A stretch of DNA of 64,000 nucleotides, taken from Kibdelosporangium sp. MJ126-NF4 (GTDB lineage: Bacteria; Actinomycetota; Actinomycetes; Mycobacteriales; Pseudonocardiaceae). A program made the position numbers and the translations under genes. The stretch lies in contig NZ_CDME01000015.1 of NCBI RefSeq assembly GCF_000826545.1, forward strand, positions 894,695-958,694. Direction: 5' to 3'. The notes under the pieces were generated by a model. That model searched no databases. It saw nothing but the letters and a program-made list of their open reading frames with translations, and had not been told where the DNA came from. Below, piece by piece: positions 25,498-33,899 of the stretch; positions within the stretch are counted from its first letter, which is position 1; each line of letters starts with the position of its first letter.

Positions 25498-26178
25498 TTG
25501 GCCTACGAGCCCCTCGTGGGCGTGGTCGCACAGTTACTTCTGGTAACTGCGCTGGCCATGGTCACGCCTCTGGGCTTCGAGGGATGGCTGGCCGGTGCGA
25601 CGTACGCGGTCGTGCTCGGCGGATGGCTGATGACCGCACTGTTCCGTGCGGGTGCGAGGACGGTCGGCGCGGCCAACCGCGTCACGCTCGCCAGGGCCGG
25701 GCTCGTGGGAAGCGTGACGGCGATCGTGGTGGATTCGTTCTGGCGGCCTGTTCCGCTGATGCTGCTGGCGGTCATCGCCGCGGTCGCGCTGGTCGGCGAC
25801 GCGATCGACGGCCAGATCGCCCGCCGGACCGGCTCGGCCACCCCGCTGGGCGCCCGGTTCGACATGGAAGTGGACGCCTTCCTGATTCTCGTCCTGAGCA
25901 TGTTCGTGGCGCATTCGCTGGGACCGTGGGTGCTGCTGATCGGCGCCATGCGGTACGTGTTCGTCGCCGCGAGCTGGGCCTTGCCGTGGCTCACCGCCGC
26001 GCTGCCGGACAGCATGGCGCGCAAGACCGTGGCGGCGACGCAGGGCATCGTTCTGGTGGCCGCCGCGTCCGGGCTGCTGCCGCTCGCGCTGTCGTACCTG
26101 GTCACTGGCGTCGCGCTAGGCGCACTGGTCTGGTCGTTCGGCCGGGACGTGCACTGGCTGTACCGCTCGCGGGCCTGA
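25498..26178 (+). CDS. CDP-alcohol phosphatidyltransferase
   Basis: 226 aa from a TTG start at 25498 preceded by GGGAGGG; the long open frame upstream is not coding. It has six predicted TM helices and the full CDP-OH-P signature D(x)2DG(x)2AR(x)8G(x)3D(x)3D seen as DAIDGQIARR then GARFDMEVD. It moves a phosphatidyl or phospho group from a CDP-alcohol to an acceptor alcohol in the membrane. Divergent from the ribA operon, it likely supplies the lipid anchor of that pathway's product. The 3' end overlaps a convergent gene by 63 nt. Confidence 0.9.
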   Translation: MAYEPLVGVVAQLLLVTALAMVTPLGFEGWLAGATYAVVLGGWLMTALFRAGARTVGAANRVTLARAGLVGSVTAIVVDSFWRPVPLMLLAVIAAVALVGDAIDGQIARRTGSATPLGARFDMEVDAFLILVLSMFVAHSLGPWVLLIGAMRYVFVAASWALPWLTAALPDSMARKTVAATQGIVLVAAASGLLPLALSYLVTGVALGALVWSFGRDVHWLYRSRA

Positions 26179-26643
26179 CATCACGTTGCAGACGTCGATG
26201 TCGCCGAGCTGGAGCCTGCGGCCGCGGCGACGCAGGACCAGGGGCGTGCCCCAGACATCGGCCATGTGCAGGCCGCGCACAGCGACGTCGTCCACTGTGT
26301 CCAGCACCAACCCGCGACTGTGCTCAAGAACCGTCGCGCTCAGCGTGACGTTGCGTGAACCGCTCACCGTGATCCCGCCACGCGGCTGGTCGCACGCGCG
26401 GGTGAACGTTCCGTCGACGACCGATCCGGTCTCGTAGCCGTAGACCGCACAGTCCTCAATAGACACGTTGGTCGAGTCGACCAGCCGGATCCCGTCGCCT
26501 GCGTTGACCATCACGCGGGCGATGGTGACGTCACGGCAGTGCTCGAGCACAAGCCCGTCGCCCGCGGTGTCGATCACCAGGTCCTCGATCGTCACACCGG
26601 TCAGGCCGGTGAGACGCACCGTGCGCCGCAAGGTTGTCGTCAT
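26116..26643 (-). CDS. Right-handed parallel beta-helix protein
   Basis: 175 aa, mostly regular beta-helix rungs (GVTIEDLVIDTAGDGLVLEHC, DVTIARVMVNAGDGIRLVDS, NVSIEDCAVYGY, NVTLSATVLEHSRGLVLDTV) with asparagine/aspartate turns. No signal peptide is seen, so it may be cytoplasmic or incompletely called at the N-terminus (GTG at 26664 is another start). Similar folds occur in pectate lyases and polysaccharide-modifying enzymes, but no catalytic signature is clear. Its last 63 nt overlap the phosphatidyltransferase gene on the opposite strand. Confidence 0.6.
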   Translation of the reverse strand: MTTTLRRTVRLTGLTGVTIEDLVIDTAGDGLVLEHCRDVTIARVMVNAGDGIRLVDSTNVSIEDCAVYGYETGSVVDGTFTRACDQPRGGITVSGSRNVTLSATVLEHSRGLVLDTVDDVAVRGLHMADVWGTPLVLRRRGRRLQLGDIDVCNVMSGPRAVQPVHVPAERPDQCA

Positions 26644-26780
26644 CCCGCAAGCACAGGCGGTCACCGGGTCATGTCGGCAGTCCGGTGGCTCACCAACGGC
26701 GGGGCCGAAGGTCGTGAACCAGGTGACTTTCGTCAGGTCTTGCGGCGAACACCCTGGACAGTGGGGGTGCGCGGCATAAC

Positions 26781-27932
26781 GTGGTGCCCGTGAACGTGAC
26801 CAGGGAGCGAGTGTTCGACGTCCTGACCCTGGCCGGAGCGGCGTCCTTGTTGGTCGTGTCGCTCGTCGGGTCGAGGGCGGGCGTCGCCTACACCGCGGTG
26901 GGGACGGCGATCCAGGTCATGGCGATCGGCGTCCTGGTGTTCCGGCGGAAGGCCCCACTCGGGATTCTCTGGTTCACCGTGGCGACCGCGGCGGGCATGA
27001 CAATCGCCGAGCTCACCGCGCCGGGCACGGTGATCGACCTGGCGCAGGACAAGTCCACGCTGTGGATACCGCAGGCGGCCACGCCTTTCGTGGTGTGCGG
27101 CTCGATGGCGTACTCCCGCAGCCGGGTGGCGGCGTGGATACCCGCTGTCCTGCTGCTCATACTCGCGGCCCGGCCATGGGAGCTGACCGGCGAACGGCTG
27201 GCAACGTCCGTGCTGCTGATCGTCGTGCCCGCTGTCATGGGAATGACCATCGGCGCGCGGGATCGCGTGACGAAGATGATGATGGAGTCGGCAAGGGCCG
27301 AGGAACGAGCGAGGTTGGCGGCCGAGATGCACGACGTCGTCACGCACCGCGTGAGCCTGATGGTGCTGCAGGCGGGCAGCCTGGAGATGACCGCGAAGGA
27401 CGACGAGACCCGCCGCGCGGCGGAGGAACTGCGGACCAACGGCTGCCAAGCGCTGGAGGAGCTGCGTGAGGTCGTGGCGATCCTGCGGGCGGACAGCGTC
27501 GACACCACCGTCGACACCACCGGTACGGTCACACAGGCCCCGGTACCCGAGCTATCCACTTTGGTCTCCGAGTCCGGCTCGGTCGGCGTCCCGGTCGACC
27601 TGGTGGAGGAAGGCGTACCGGCCGAGGCATCACCGGTCGTGCGCCGCACCGCGCACCGGATCGTGCAGGAGGCGTTGACCAACGTCCGCAAGCACGCCCC
27701 CGGCGCCAGCGTCCACGTCCAGGTGAACTACGGCCCAGCCGACACACGCGTGTCGGTCCGCAACACCGCGCCGGACCGCCCGACCGATCCCGGCCTGACC
27801 GCAGCGGGCTCCGGCGCAGGCCTGGACAACCTCAGGGAACGAGTCAGCCTCGTCGGCGGCACACTCGACGCCGGTCCATCGCCGGAAGGTGGCTTTCACG
27901 TGTCGGCGATCCTCACGGAGCCAGCGTCATGA
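26781..27932 (+). CDS. NarL-associated sensor histidine kinase (HPK7)
   Basis: About 379-383 aa depending on the GTG used (26781, 26790, 26796). Four to five N-terminal TM segments precede the dimerisation motif EERARLAAEMHDVVTHRVSLMVLQAGS, with the phospho-accepting His, and the HATPase region RIVQEALTNVRKHAPGA plus GSGAGLDNLRERV. It forms a two-component pair with the next gene, with which it overlaps by 4 nt. Its stimulus is unknown; the multi-TM sensor suggests an envelope or lipophilic signal. Confidence 0.9.
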   Translation: MVPVNVTRERVFDVLTLAGAASLLVVSLVGSRAGVAYTAVGTAIQVMAIGVLVFRRKAPLGILWFTVATAAGMTIAELTAPGTVIDLAQDKSTLWIPQAATPFVVCGSMAYSRSRVAAWIPAVLLLILAARPWELTGERLATSVLLIVVPAVMGMTIGARDRVTKMMMESARAEERARLAAEMHDVVTHRVSLMVLQAGSLEMTAKDDETRRAAEELRTNGCQALEELREVVAILRADSVDTTVDTTGTVTQAPVPELSTLVSESGSVGVPVDLVEEGVPAEASPVVRRTAHRIVQEALTNVRKHAPGASVHVQVNYGPADTRVSVRNTAPDRPTDPGLTAAGSGAGLDNLRERVSLVGGTLDAGPSPEGGFHVSAILTEPAS

Positions 27933-28573
27933 TCAACGTCCTCGTGGTCGACGACGACCCGCTGGTGTGCGGACACCTGCGCACAATCCTGGGCGCGGCC
28001 GAAGATCTGACGGTAGTCGCCGAGGCCTACGACGGCGCCGAAGCTGTCGAAGCGGTACTGCGGCACAAGCCGGATGTCGTACTGATGGACCTGCACATGC
28101 CCGGCGTGGACGGACTCACCGCGATCCAGCGCATCAGCGAGCTCAAGCAGCCGCCCGCGGTCGTCGCACTGACCACTTTCGACGGTGACCACTACATCCT
28201 GCGAGCCATGCGTGACGGGGCAGCGGGATATCTGCTGAAGTCCACACCGCCCAAGGACCTCATCGGCTTGGTCCGAGTCGCCGCCGACGGGCACACCGTG
28301 ATGTCGCCGACCGTGTCGCGCAAGCTGATCGCGAGCGCGGCACAACGACGTTCGTCCCAGTCGGACCTACTGCGCGAGCTGACCGAACGGGAGTCGGAGA
28401 TCCTGGCGTGCCTCGGCAACGGCCTGTCCAACGCGCAGATCGCCGCCAAGGTCCACCTGAGCGAGGGAACGGTGAAGAACTACATCTCCCAGATCCTGCT
28501 GAAGCTGCGTTGCGCCAACCGAACCCAAGCGGGACTGCTCGCCTACGAAGCAGGACTGTGTTCAAGGCAGTGA
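27929..28573 (+). CDS. NarL/FixJ-family response regulator
   Basis: 214 aa. The receiver domain has the acidic pocket DDDP and phospho-Asp in VVLMDLHMPGVDGL (about residue 54), T and K at LTTF and LLKS. The LuxR-type helix-turn-helix is at the C-terminus (LTERESEILACLGNGLSNAQIAAKVHLSEGTVKNYISQIL in two parts). Overlaps its kinase gene by 4 nt (ATGA). Its stop directly abuts the left end of the inverted-repeat element at 28574. Confidence 0.95.
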   Translation: MINVLVVDDDPLVCGHLRTILGAAEDLTVVAEAYDGAEAVEAVLRHKPDVVLMDLHMPGVDGLTAIQRISELKQPPAVVALTTFDGDHYILRAMRDGAAGYLLKSTPPKDLIGLVRVAADGHTVMSPTVSRKLIASAAQRRSSQSDLLRELTERESEILACLGNGLSNAQIAAKVHLSEGTVKNYISQILLKLRCANRTQAGLLAYEAGLCSRQ

Positions 28574-28618
28574 CTAACCCAGTTCAATCAATCAGGCTGG
28601 GGATGAAACTGGCTGGTA

Positions 28619-28742
28619 CGTAACCAACACAGGGCAACCAGCGCTGGTTGCCGAGACCCCGGCTGGTAGTCGCATTCCAACGTAACCAACACAGGGCAAC
28701 CAGCGCTGGTTGCCGAGACCCCGGCTGGTAGTCGCATTCCAA
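28619..28742. repeat. 62-bp tandem duplication in the left arm
   Basis: Two head-to-tail 62-bp units (28619-28680, 28681-28742) that are identical as far as I can read. Each carries a perfect 20-bp palindrome GGCAACCAGCGCTGGTTGCC (28633-28652 and 28695-28714). The same palindrome occurs once in the right arm (29874-29893) and in degenerate form near 42600. Confidence 0.85.
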
Positions 28743-29104
28743 CGTGACCAACAGCGCTGACGCAATCAGAGGTAATCCGTTCAAACCGGGCACAGCGGCG
28801 GGTGGCCCGTTGGTGGGCAGAGCGTGACTCACCATCCACATGCACAGCGCCACCCAACCAGCGGCTCCGTTGCTGTGTCTTGGGTTGAGTGGCGCAACGG
28901 GGGGTGACCATCGGCGCAGCTCTCCCGCGAAGCACCGCAATGTCTGAAGGAGATTGCGCCCCTGTAGCCCCAGGACAGCGCCGTGCAGCTAGGGCCGCGT
29001 GTGGCGCGGGCAACCAAGGTGCCCTTGTGGTGCGGTTCAGGCATCGAAGGCCTTCGGTGCATCAACCTCCTCACGCAACCAAGGCCACCTTGGGTGCATC
29101 CGAC

Positions 29105-29412
29105 GCACCGAAGGTGGCCATCGGTGCATCCGACGCACCGAAGGTGGCCATCGGTGCATCCGACGCACCGAAGGTGGCCATCGGTGCATTCGGCGCACCG
29201 AAGGTGGCCGGTGGTGCATTCGGCGCGCCAGGGGTAGCGGGGGTGGCCCGGGTGCGTTCCGTGCACCGAAGGCCGCCTTGGTTGCGCTTGGTGCACCGAA
29301 GGCCGCCTTGGTTGCGACCGGTGCGCCGAAGGCCGCTTTGGTTGCGCGGGGTTTGGGGTGCAACCAAGGTGGCCTTGGTTGCGTGGGATGCACCGAAGGC
29401 CGCCTTGGTTGC
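29105..29412. repeat. Array of 23-nt imperfect palindromes at 30-nt period
   Basis: Units have arms of the type GCAMCSAAGG and CCWTSGKTGC around a 3-nt centre. Full units begin at 29105, 29135, 29165, 29195, 29263, 29293, 29323, 29360 and 29390, mostly spaced 7 nt apart. Degenerate units flank the array. If transcribed, each unit would form its own hairpin. Confidence 0.85.
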
Positions 29413-29965
29413 GCGAGGAGGAGTGCGCCAAGACCACTTTCCCGCTGCATGGCCGTACACCCAATGTGGCGTTCGTTGTGTGAGGGAGTCGAGGCGCTCG
29501 AGCTGCCTTGGCTGTGCTGCTCATGCAGCTAAGGCTTTTCTTCCTTGCCTGAACCGCACCAAACTCCGCCACTTGGTTGTCCGCGCCACACGCGGCCCTG
29601 GCTGCATGGCGCTGTCCTGGGCTACTGGACGCTGTCTCCTGTAGACATTGCGGTGCTTCGCGGGAGAGCTGCGTCGATGGTCACCACCGTTGCGCCACTC
29701 ACCGCGGCGAGACGGCAACGGAGCCGCTGGTTGGGTGGCGCTGTGCATGTGGATGGTGAGTCACGCTCTGCCCACCAGTGGGCCGCCCGCCGCTGTGCTC
29801 GGTTTGAACGGATTATCTCTGATTGCGTCAGCGCTGTTGGTTACGTTGGAGTTCGGTTTCCAGCCGGGGTCTCGGCAACCAGCGCTGGTTGCCCTGTGTT
29901 GGTTACGTACCAGCCAGTTTCATCCCCAGCCTGATTGATTGAACTGGGTTAGCTGTTTGTACTGA

Positions 29966-31129
29966 CTACAGCTGCCTGATCACCGCTGTGGTCTTGCCCG
30001 CGATCGTTCCGGCGAGGTACCGGGTGAAGCCGGGGATACGCGCGAGGCGTATGGCGGCACGGCGCAGGCGCAGGTGGGTGGCTGACACGGGCAGGAACCA
30101 ACGGGCGCCGTTGCGGGCGACCTGTTGTTTCTCCTCGACTACCGGCCGCCACAGGCGCTCGTAGCTGGCCAACGCCTCCGGTACCGAGGCAGCTTTGTCC
30201 AGTTGGTCGGCCAGCAGGTACGCGCCCGCCATCCCCAGTGACGCGCCTTGTCCGGCCAGCAGCGACACGGCGTGGCACGCGTCGCCGATCAGGACAACCC
30301 GGCCGGAGCTCCACCTCGGGAGCACGGTCTGTGCGACCTGGTCGTAGTAGACGTTCCTCGAGTCCGGGCAGGCCGCGAGGGCTTGGGGGACGACCCAGCC
30401 GAGGTCCGAGTATGTGTCACGGACCGCCTTCGCGAAGTCCGCCGGGAGCTCGGGATCCGGTGTGCGGTGCACGGTGAACGCGGCGACTCGGCCGTCGCGT
30501 AACGCGTAGAAGCCGAGTTGTTTGCCCACGGTGTCCGTCAGGCAGAATCGGTTCCCGACCTCGGCATGGACCTCGGGGGCGTCGAAGATGTACGCGGCCG
30601 TGTGCAGGCCGAGGTAGCGCACGCAGTCCTGGTCCGCGAAGACCATGGACCGCACCGCCGAGTGGATGCCGTCCGCGCCGACCAGGAGGTCTGCGGTGAT
30701 CACTCGGCCGTCGGACAGGGTGATCTCGGCGTGCTCCGGCGAGGCGTCGACGTGCGTGATCCACGTTCCGTAACACAGCTCCACGGCCTCGGGCAGGCTC
30801 TCGCGCAGCGCCGCCTCCAGGTCTGGGCGCATGATGCTGACCAGCCTGCCGTCCACTGCCTTGGCGAACGTGTCGAATGGCAGTCCCGCCCGGCGGCGGC
30901 CGGTCTCGTCGAGGTACACCGCCTCGCTCACGCGGTAGCCGACGGACGTGAGCCTGGGCAGTAGGCCCATTCTTTCCGCCGCGTCGTAGCCCGCGCCGAA
31001 GAAGTCGATCATGTAGCCCTGCTGTCGTGGTCCTGGCGCCTTCTCCAGCACGGTCACGTCGTGCCTGTCGGCCAGCCGGGCCGCCAGGGTCAGCCCGGCG
31101 ATCCCCGCGCCACAGACGACCACCCTCAT
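29966..31129 (-). CDS. FAD-dependent aromatic monooxygenase
   Basis: 387 aa. Rossmann motif VVVCGAGIAGLTLAARL at the N-terminus, central VGADGIHSAVRS and GD motif VVLIGDACHAVSLLAGQGASLGMAGAYLLADQL identify a class A flavin monooxygenase of the TetX type. ATG 31129 overlaps the stop of the upstream TetR gene (ATGA), so the two are one operon; the long open frame beyond it is not coding. It may inactivate or modify a compound sensed by that regulator. Confidence 0.88.
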   Translation of the reverse strand: MRVVVCGAGIAGLTLAARLADRHDVTVLEKAPGPRQQGYMIDFFGAGYDAAERMGLLPRLTSVGYRVSEAVYLDETGRRRAGLPFDTFAKAVDGRLVSIMRPDLEAALRESLPEAVELCYGTWITHVDASPEHAEITLSDGRVITADLLVGADGIHSAVRSMVFADQDCVRYLGLHTAAYIFDAPEVHAEVGNRFCLTDTVGKQLGFYALRDGRVAAFTVHRTPDPELPADFAKAVRDTYSDLGWVVPQALAACPDSRNVYYDQVAQTVLPRWSSGRVVLIGDACHAVSLLAGQGASLGMAGAYLLADQLDKAASVPEALASYERLWRPVVEEKQQVARNGARWFLPVSATHLRLRRAAIRLARIPGFTRYLAGTIAGKTTAVIRQL

Positions 31130-31680
31130 CGCGTTTCCCCTTCTGTTCCCATCAGTCGGCGCAGGACCGGCCGGAGGTCCGTCCTCTCCGACGGGTTCAG
31201 TGCCCGGTGCAGCATCAGGCCGTCGATCGCGGCCACCAGCACCGCCGCTGTCTGCGCGGGCGCAGGGACGTCGTGGTCGGCCAGCCAGCCGGTGAGCTGG
31301 TCGGTGACCTCCGCCAGCAGCGCGCTGATCGCCGACCTGAGCTCGTCGTCCCTGGTCGCGGCCAGGTAGGTCTCGATGAACAGCAGGGACACCGGGTCGC
31401 CGCCGGTGTACGCGTCCAACGGGTCGAGCAGGCTGCCGATCAGGTCCTCTCCCGGCTCGATGTCCGCGATGGCCGCTCGGATGGCCCCGATCGCCGCCTC
31501 GGCGAGCAGCGCCCGCAACGACGGGAAGTGGTAGTGGACCACGCCGGGCGCGACGCCCGCCCGTTCGGCGAGCATTCGCGTACTCACCGCTGACCAGCCC
31601 TTCTGCGTGATCAACTCGACCGCTGCGGTAGTCAGCCGCTGACGCACGTCCCGGCCTCTCGCCGCCATCGACGACTGCAT
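31126..31680 (-). CDS. TetR/AcrR-family regulator
   Basis: 184 aa. The N-terminal domain MAARGRDVRQRLTTAAVELI through RMLAERAGVAPGVVHYHFPSLRALLAEA is a TetR DNA-binding region; the C-terminus resembles the TetR_C_6/BetI-like dimerisation domain. ATG 31680 follows GAGGAG. It is co-translated with the FAD monooxygenase gene and preceded by a palindrome 24 bp upstream, indicating autoregulation of the operon. Confidence 0.9.
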   Translation of the reverse strand: MQSSMAARGRDVRQRLTTAAVELITQKGWSAVSTRMLAERAGVAPGVVHYHFPSLRALLAEAAIGAIRAAIADIEPGEDLIGSLLDPLDAYTGGDPVSLLFIETYLAATRDDELRSAISALLAEVTDQLTGWLADHDVPAPAQTAAVLVAAIDGLMLHRALNPSERTDLRPVLRRLMGTEGETR

Positions 31681-31703
31681 GCACACTCCTCGGACAATCG
31701 CCT

Positions 31704-31717
31704 TGGACGATCGTCCA
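31704..31717. promoter_or_regulatory. TetR operator palindrome
   Basis: Perfect 14-bp palindrome TGGACGATCGTCCA, 24 bp upstream of the TetR start, in the shape of AcrR/TetR operators (TTGGACGATCGTCCAA type). Predicted to be bound by the adjacent regulator. Confidence 0.7.
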
Positions 31718-31847
31718 GGACGTATGCCCAAGGTAGCTTTTCAAGCCGGTGAAGTCCAGGCGTTTAGTCCTCGACCGCGTGGGGAATCCGTGGTGGGTCT
31801 CCGCGCCCTGGTGCGGGTGACACGATCTGTTCTGCTGGGAGATATGA

Positions 31848-32039
31848 ATGACCGACGACACCGACGACGTCCCTGCCGTCCCTGAGTCGCAGACCGGCAA
31901 GGAGTTGAACAACCTGCGCACCCGCATCGACCAGCAATCCAAGCAACTCAACAGACACGCCCGCGAGCTGACCGCATTGCACAACGATCTGGCCGAGCTC
32001 GACGAGCGGATCGACGCGCACCAGCATCGTGACGGCTGA
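31848..32039 (+). CDS. 63-aa acidic coiled-coil protein
   Basis: A short gene with GGGAG upstream of ATG 31848. The protein has an acidic N-terminus (TDDTDDVPAVPE) and a heptad-like central helix (KELNNLRTRIDQQSKQLNRHARELTALHNDLAELDERID) seen in two consecutive stretches, ending HQHRDG. No known family. It is probably a small structural or adaptor protein. It is expressed alone, 168 nt after the divergent TetR start. Confidence 0.6.
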   Translation: MTDDTDDVPAVPESQTGKELNNLRTRIDQQSKQLNRHARELTALHNDLAELDERIDAHQHRDG

Positions 32040-32133
32040 CCGCGCGGAGCCCGGTGGTGGCGACACTCGTCGGCATCCATCGGCCGAGCTGGTTGCTGCT
32101 GCGTCGGAAGACCAGTGGGTCAGGCCAACAGCG

Positions 32134-32634
32134 TCACGACCACCCGTGTGAGGTGGTGGCGCGGACGTAGTTCTCGGCCGGGCGCTCGACCGGGCGCCCG
32201 TCAAACTGCGTGGACAACACGACCGAGGATCGCATCTCCCCGTGCTTGCCCATCCGCTCCAGCAGGCCTTCGAAGTGCTCGAGTGACGCCGCCCGCACCT
32301 TCAGCATCGAGCAGTGGTCGCCGCTGAGTTTGTGGATCTCCACCACTTCCGGGTAGTCGTCGGCTGTGCTCGTCTTCAGCAGGCACCGGGCCAGCGAACA
32401 GCGCATCTGGATGAACGCCGAGATCGGGTGCCCGGCCATCCGAGGGTCCACCCTGGCGTGGTAGCCGGTGATCACCCCCGCCTCCTCAAGCCTGCGCACC
32501 CGGTCGGCCACCGCGGGCGCGGAGAGGTTGACCTGCCTGCCCAGTTCCTTGAACGAGAGCCTGCCGTCGGACTGGAGTCGTTCGACGATGCGCCAGTCGA
32601 GTTCGTCCAGGTCTCTTTCCGTTCGGAAGGACAT
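32134..32634 (-). CDS. Lrp/AsnC-family regulator
   Basis: 166 aa. N-terminal helix-turn-helix LDELDWRIVERLQSDGRLSFKELGRQVNLSAPAVADRVRRLEEAG (two parts) and C-terminal RAM/ACT ligand-binding domain with SGDHCSMLKVRA. It should sense an amino acid. ATG 32634 is placed 10 nt after GGAG; an ATG at 32643 is closer to the GGAG. It is divergent from an MFS exporter, and the pair sits next to the FecCD/PLP/ATP-grasp operon. Confidence 0.9.
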   Translation of the reverse strand: MSFRTERDLDELDWRIVERLQSDGRLSFKELGRQVNLSAPAVADRVRRLEEAGVITGYHARVDPRMAGHPISAFIQMRCSLARCLLKTSTADDYPEVVEIHKLSGDHCSMLKVRAASLEHFEGLLERMGKHGEMRSSVVLSTQFDGRPVERPAENYVRATTSHGWS

Positions 32635-32695
32635 CGGCCACATTCTCCTTTCACACGGGTGGTCCCGCGTGCGTTGTTCCGTACTGTAGCCATTC

Positions 32696-32708
32696 GAATC
32701 GCGGATTC
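32696..32708. promoter_or_regulatory. Short inverted repeat between Lrp and MFS genes
   Basis: GAATC-GCG-GATTC, 5-bp arms, lies 22 bp before the MFS start. It is short and could be chance, but it is the only symmetric site in the divergent promoter region and a candidate Lrp site. Confidence 0.3.
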
Positions 32709-32729
32709 CGCCGCATAGCATCAACGCCC

Positions 32730-33899
32730 ATGGACCTGGGGATCACCACTCGTCGGCGGTCGATGACCGCTCTCATCGTCACAGTCGCGCTGATGAACAC
32801 CGCGACCGTCCTGGCCAGTACCGCAGGCACGCTGATCGCCGCCGACACCAGTGGACCGCAGGTGAGCGGCTTACCCAGCGCCGCCGGGATCCTGGGGACC
32901 GCCGCAGGCTCGTTGTTGTCGGGCACTCTGACCGCTCGGCGCGGGCGGCGTTTCGCGTTGCTCACCGGATATGGGGCGGCGACCGCGGGCGGGCTGGTGG
33001 CGTGCGTCGGGGCCATCGGCGGTTCGCTGGTTCTGCTGCTCGCCGGGCTTGTCGTTCTCGGGCTCGGCAACGGCGCGGCCCAACTGTCCCGCTATCTCGC
33101 CGCTGACATGTACCCACAGGAACGCAAGGGTTTCGCGCTGTCTTCCGTGGTCTGGGCCGGTACCATCGGCGCGCTGGCCGGACCGCTGATGATCGCACCG
33201 GTCGCGCACGCAGCCGAGCATGTCGGCCTGCCGGGGCTGTCCGGGCCGATCCTGGCCGCGTGTGCCGCGGTCGCCTGCGCGGCGGCCACCGCGTTCGCGC
33301 TACCGCCGGACGAGGTGCCTGAAGTCACCGTGCACGAGGGATGGGCGGTGTTCCGGCGTCGGTCGCTGCGGCTTCCGCTGGGAGCCATGGTGGCCGCGCA
33401 GATCACGATGGTGGCCGTCATGACGATGACGCCCCCGCAGCTGCACCACCTCGGCCACGGCCTCGAAGTCGTCGGGTGGATCCTCGCCGCGCACATCTTC
33501 GGGATGTTCGCGTTGTCGCCGCTGACCGGGCGGCTCGCGGACCGGATCGGCGGGCGGCGGACCATCGGGATCGGCATCGTCGTGCTCGCACTGTCCGCCG
33601 TCCTCGCCTACGCGCTGCCCACCTCGCACGAGTCCGGGCTGCCGGTGTCGCTGTTCCTGCTGGGCTACGGCTGGAACCTGATGTTCGTCGGCGGCAGCAG
33701 CCTGCTCAGCTCCACCGTCCAGACACGCGCCAAGGGCGCGGTCGACGCCGTGATCTGGGGGTCGTCCGCGTTCGCCAGCATCGGCTCCGGCCACCTGTTC
33801 GGCTACGGCGGCTACCCGCTCGTCGCCGCCGTGGCCGGAGTCCTCGCTGTACTGCCCGTGTTCCTGTTGGTCACACGTGCTTCACGAACCACTGAGTGA
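32730..33899 (+). CDS. MFS transporter (drug/metabolite exporter type)
   Basis: 389 aa with about 12 TM helices and the loop signature LTARRGRRFALLTGY and, between helices 8 and 9, LTGRLADRIGGRRT. It is typical of exporters of small molecules. It is divergent from an Lrp gene and convergent (29-nt overlap) with the operon of PLP enzyme, ATP-grasp ligase and Fec-type uptake genes, so it may export that pathway's product. Confidence 0.88.
   Translation: MDLGITTRRRSMTALIVTVALMNTATVLASTAGTLIAADTSGPQVSGLPSAAGILGTAAGSLLSGTLTARRGRRFALLTGYGAATAGGLVACVGAIGGSLVLLLAGLVVLGLGNGAAQLSRYLAADMYPQERKGFALSSVVWAGTIGALAGPLMIAPVAHAAEHVGLPGLSGPILAACAAVACAAATAFALPPDEVPEVTVHEGWAVFRRRSLRLPLGAMVAAQITMVAVMTMTPPQLHHLGHGLEVVGWILAAHIFGMFALSPLTGRLADRIGGRRTIGIGIVVLALSAVLAYALPTSHESGLPVSLFLLGYGWNLMFVGGSSLLSSTVQTRAKGAVDAVIWGSSAFASIGSGHLFGYGGYPLVAAVAGVLAVLPVFLLVTRASRTTE

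Larger units (their letters stand above)
28574..29952. mobile_element. 1.38-kb non-coding element with ~407-bp inverted terminal repeats
   Basis: The left end reads CTAACCCAGTTCAATCAATC and the right end (29946-29952 and inward) is its reverse complement. Homology continues inward to roughly 29043 on the left and 29545 on the right, for example AGCGTGACTCACCATCCACA at 28821 and its complement near 29751. The left arm is ~62 bp longer because of an internal duplication. The middle contains an array of 23-nt palindromes. No credible protein gene lies inside; open frames here are periodic low-complexity by-products. No target-site duplication is obvious at the junctions. A partial copy lies at about 42200-42672. 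Confidence 0.75.

Noticed and set aside
28829..29644. Long open frames on both strands between 28.8 and 29.6 kb
   Set aside because: They arise from 30-nt periodic palindromes in all frames, translating into monotonous KVAIGASDAP-like repeats, with no ribosome site; treated as by-product of the repeat element.
29966..32080. Extended frame of the FAD monooxygenase
   Set aside because: Covers the TetR gene in another frame; the 387-aa version with ATGA overlap has family length.
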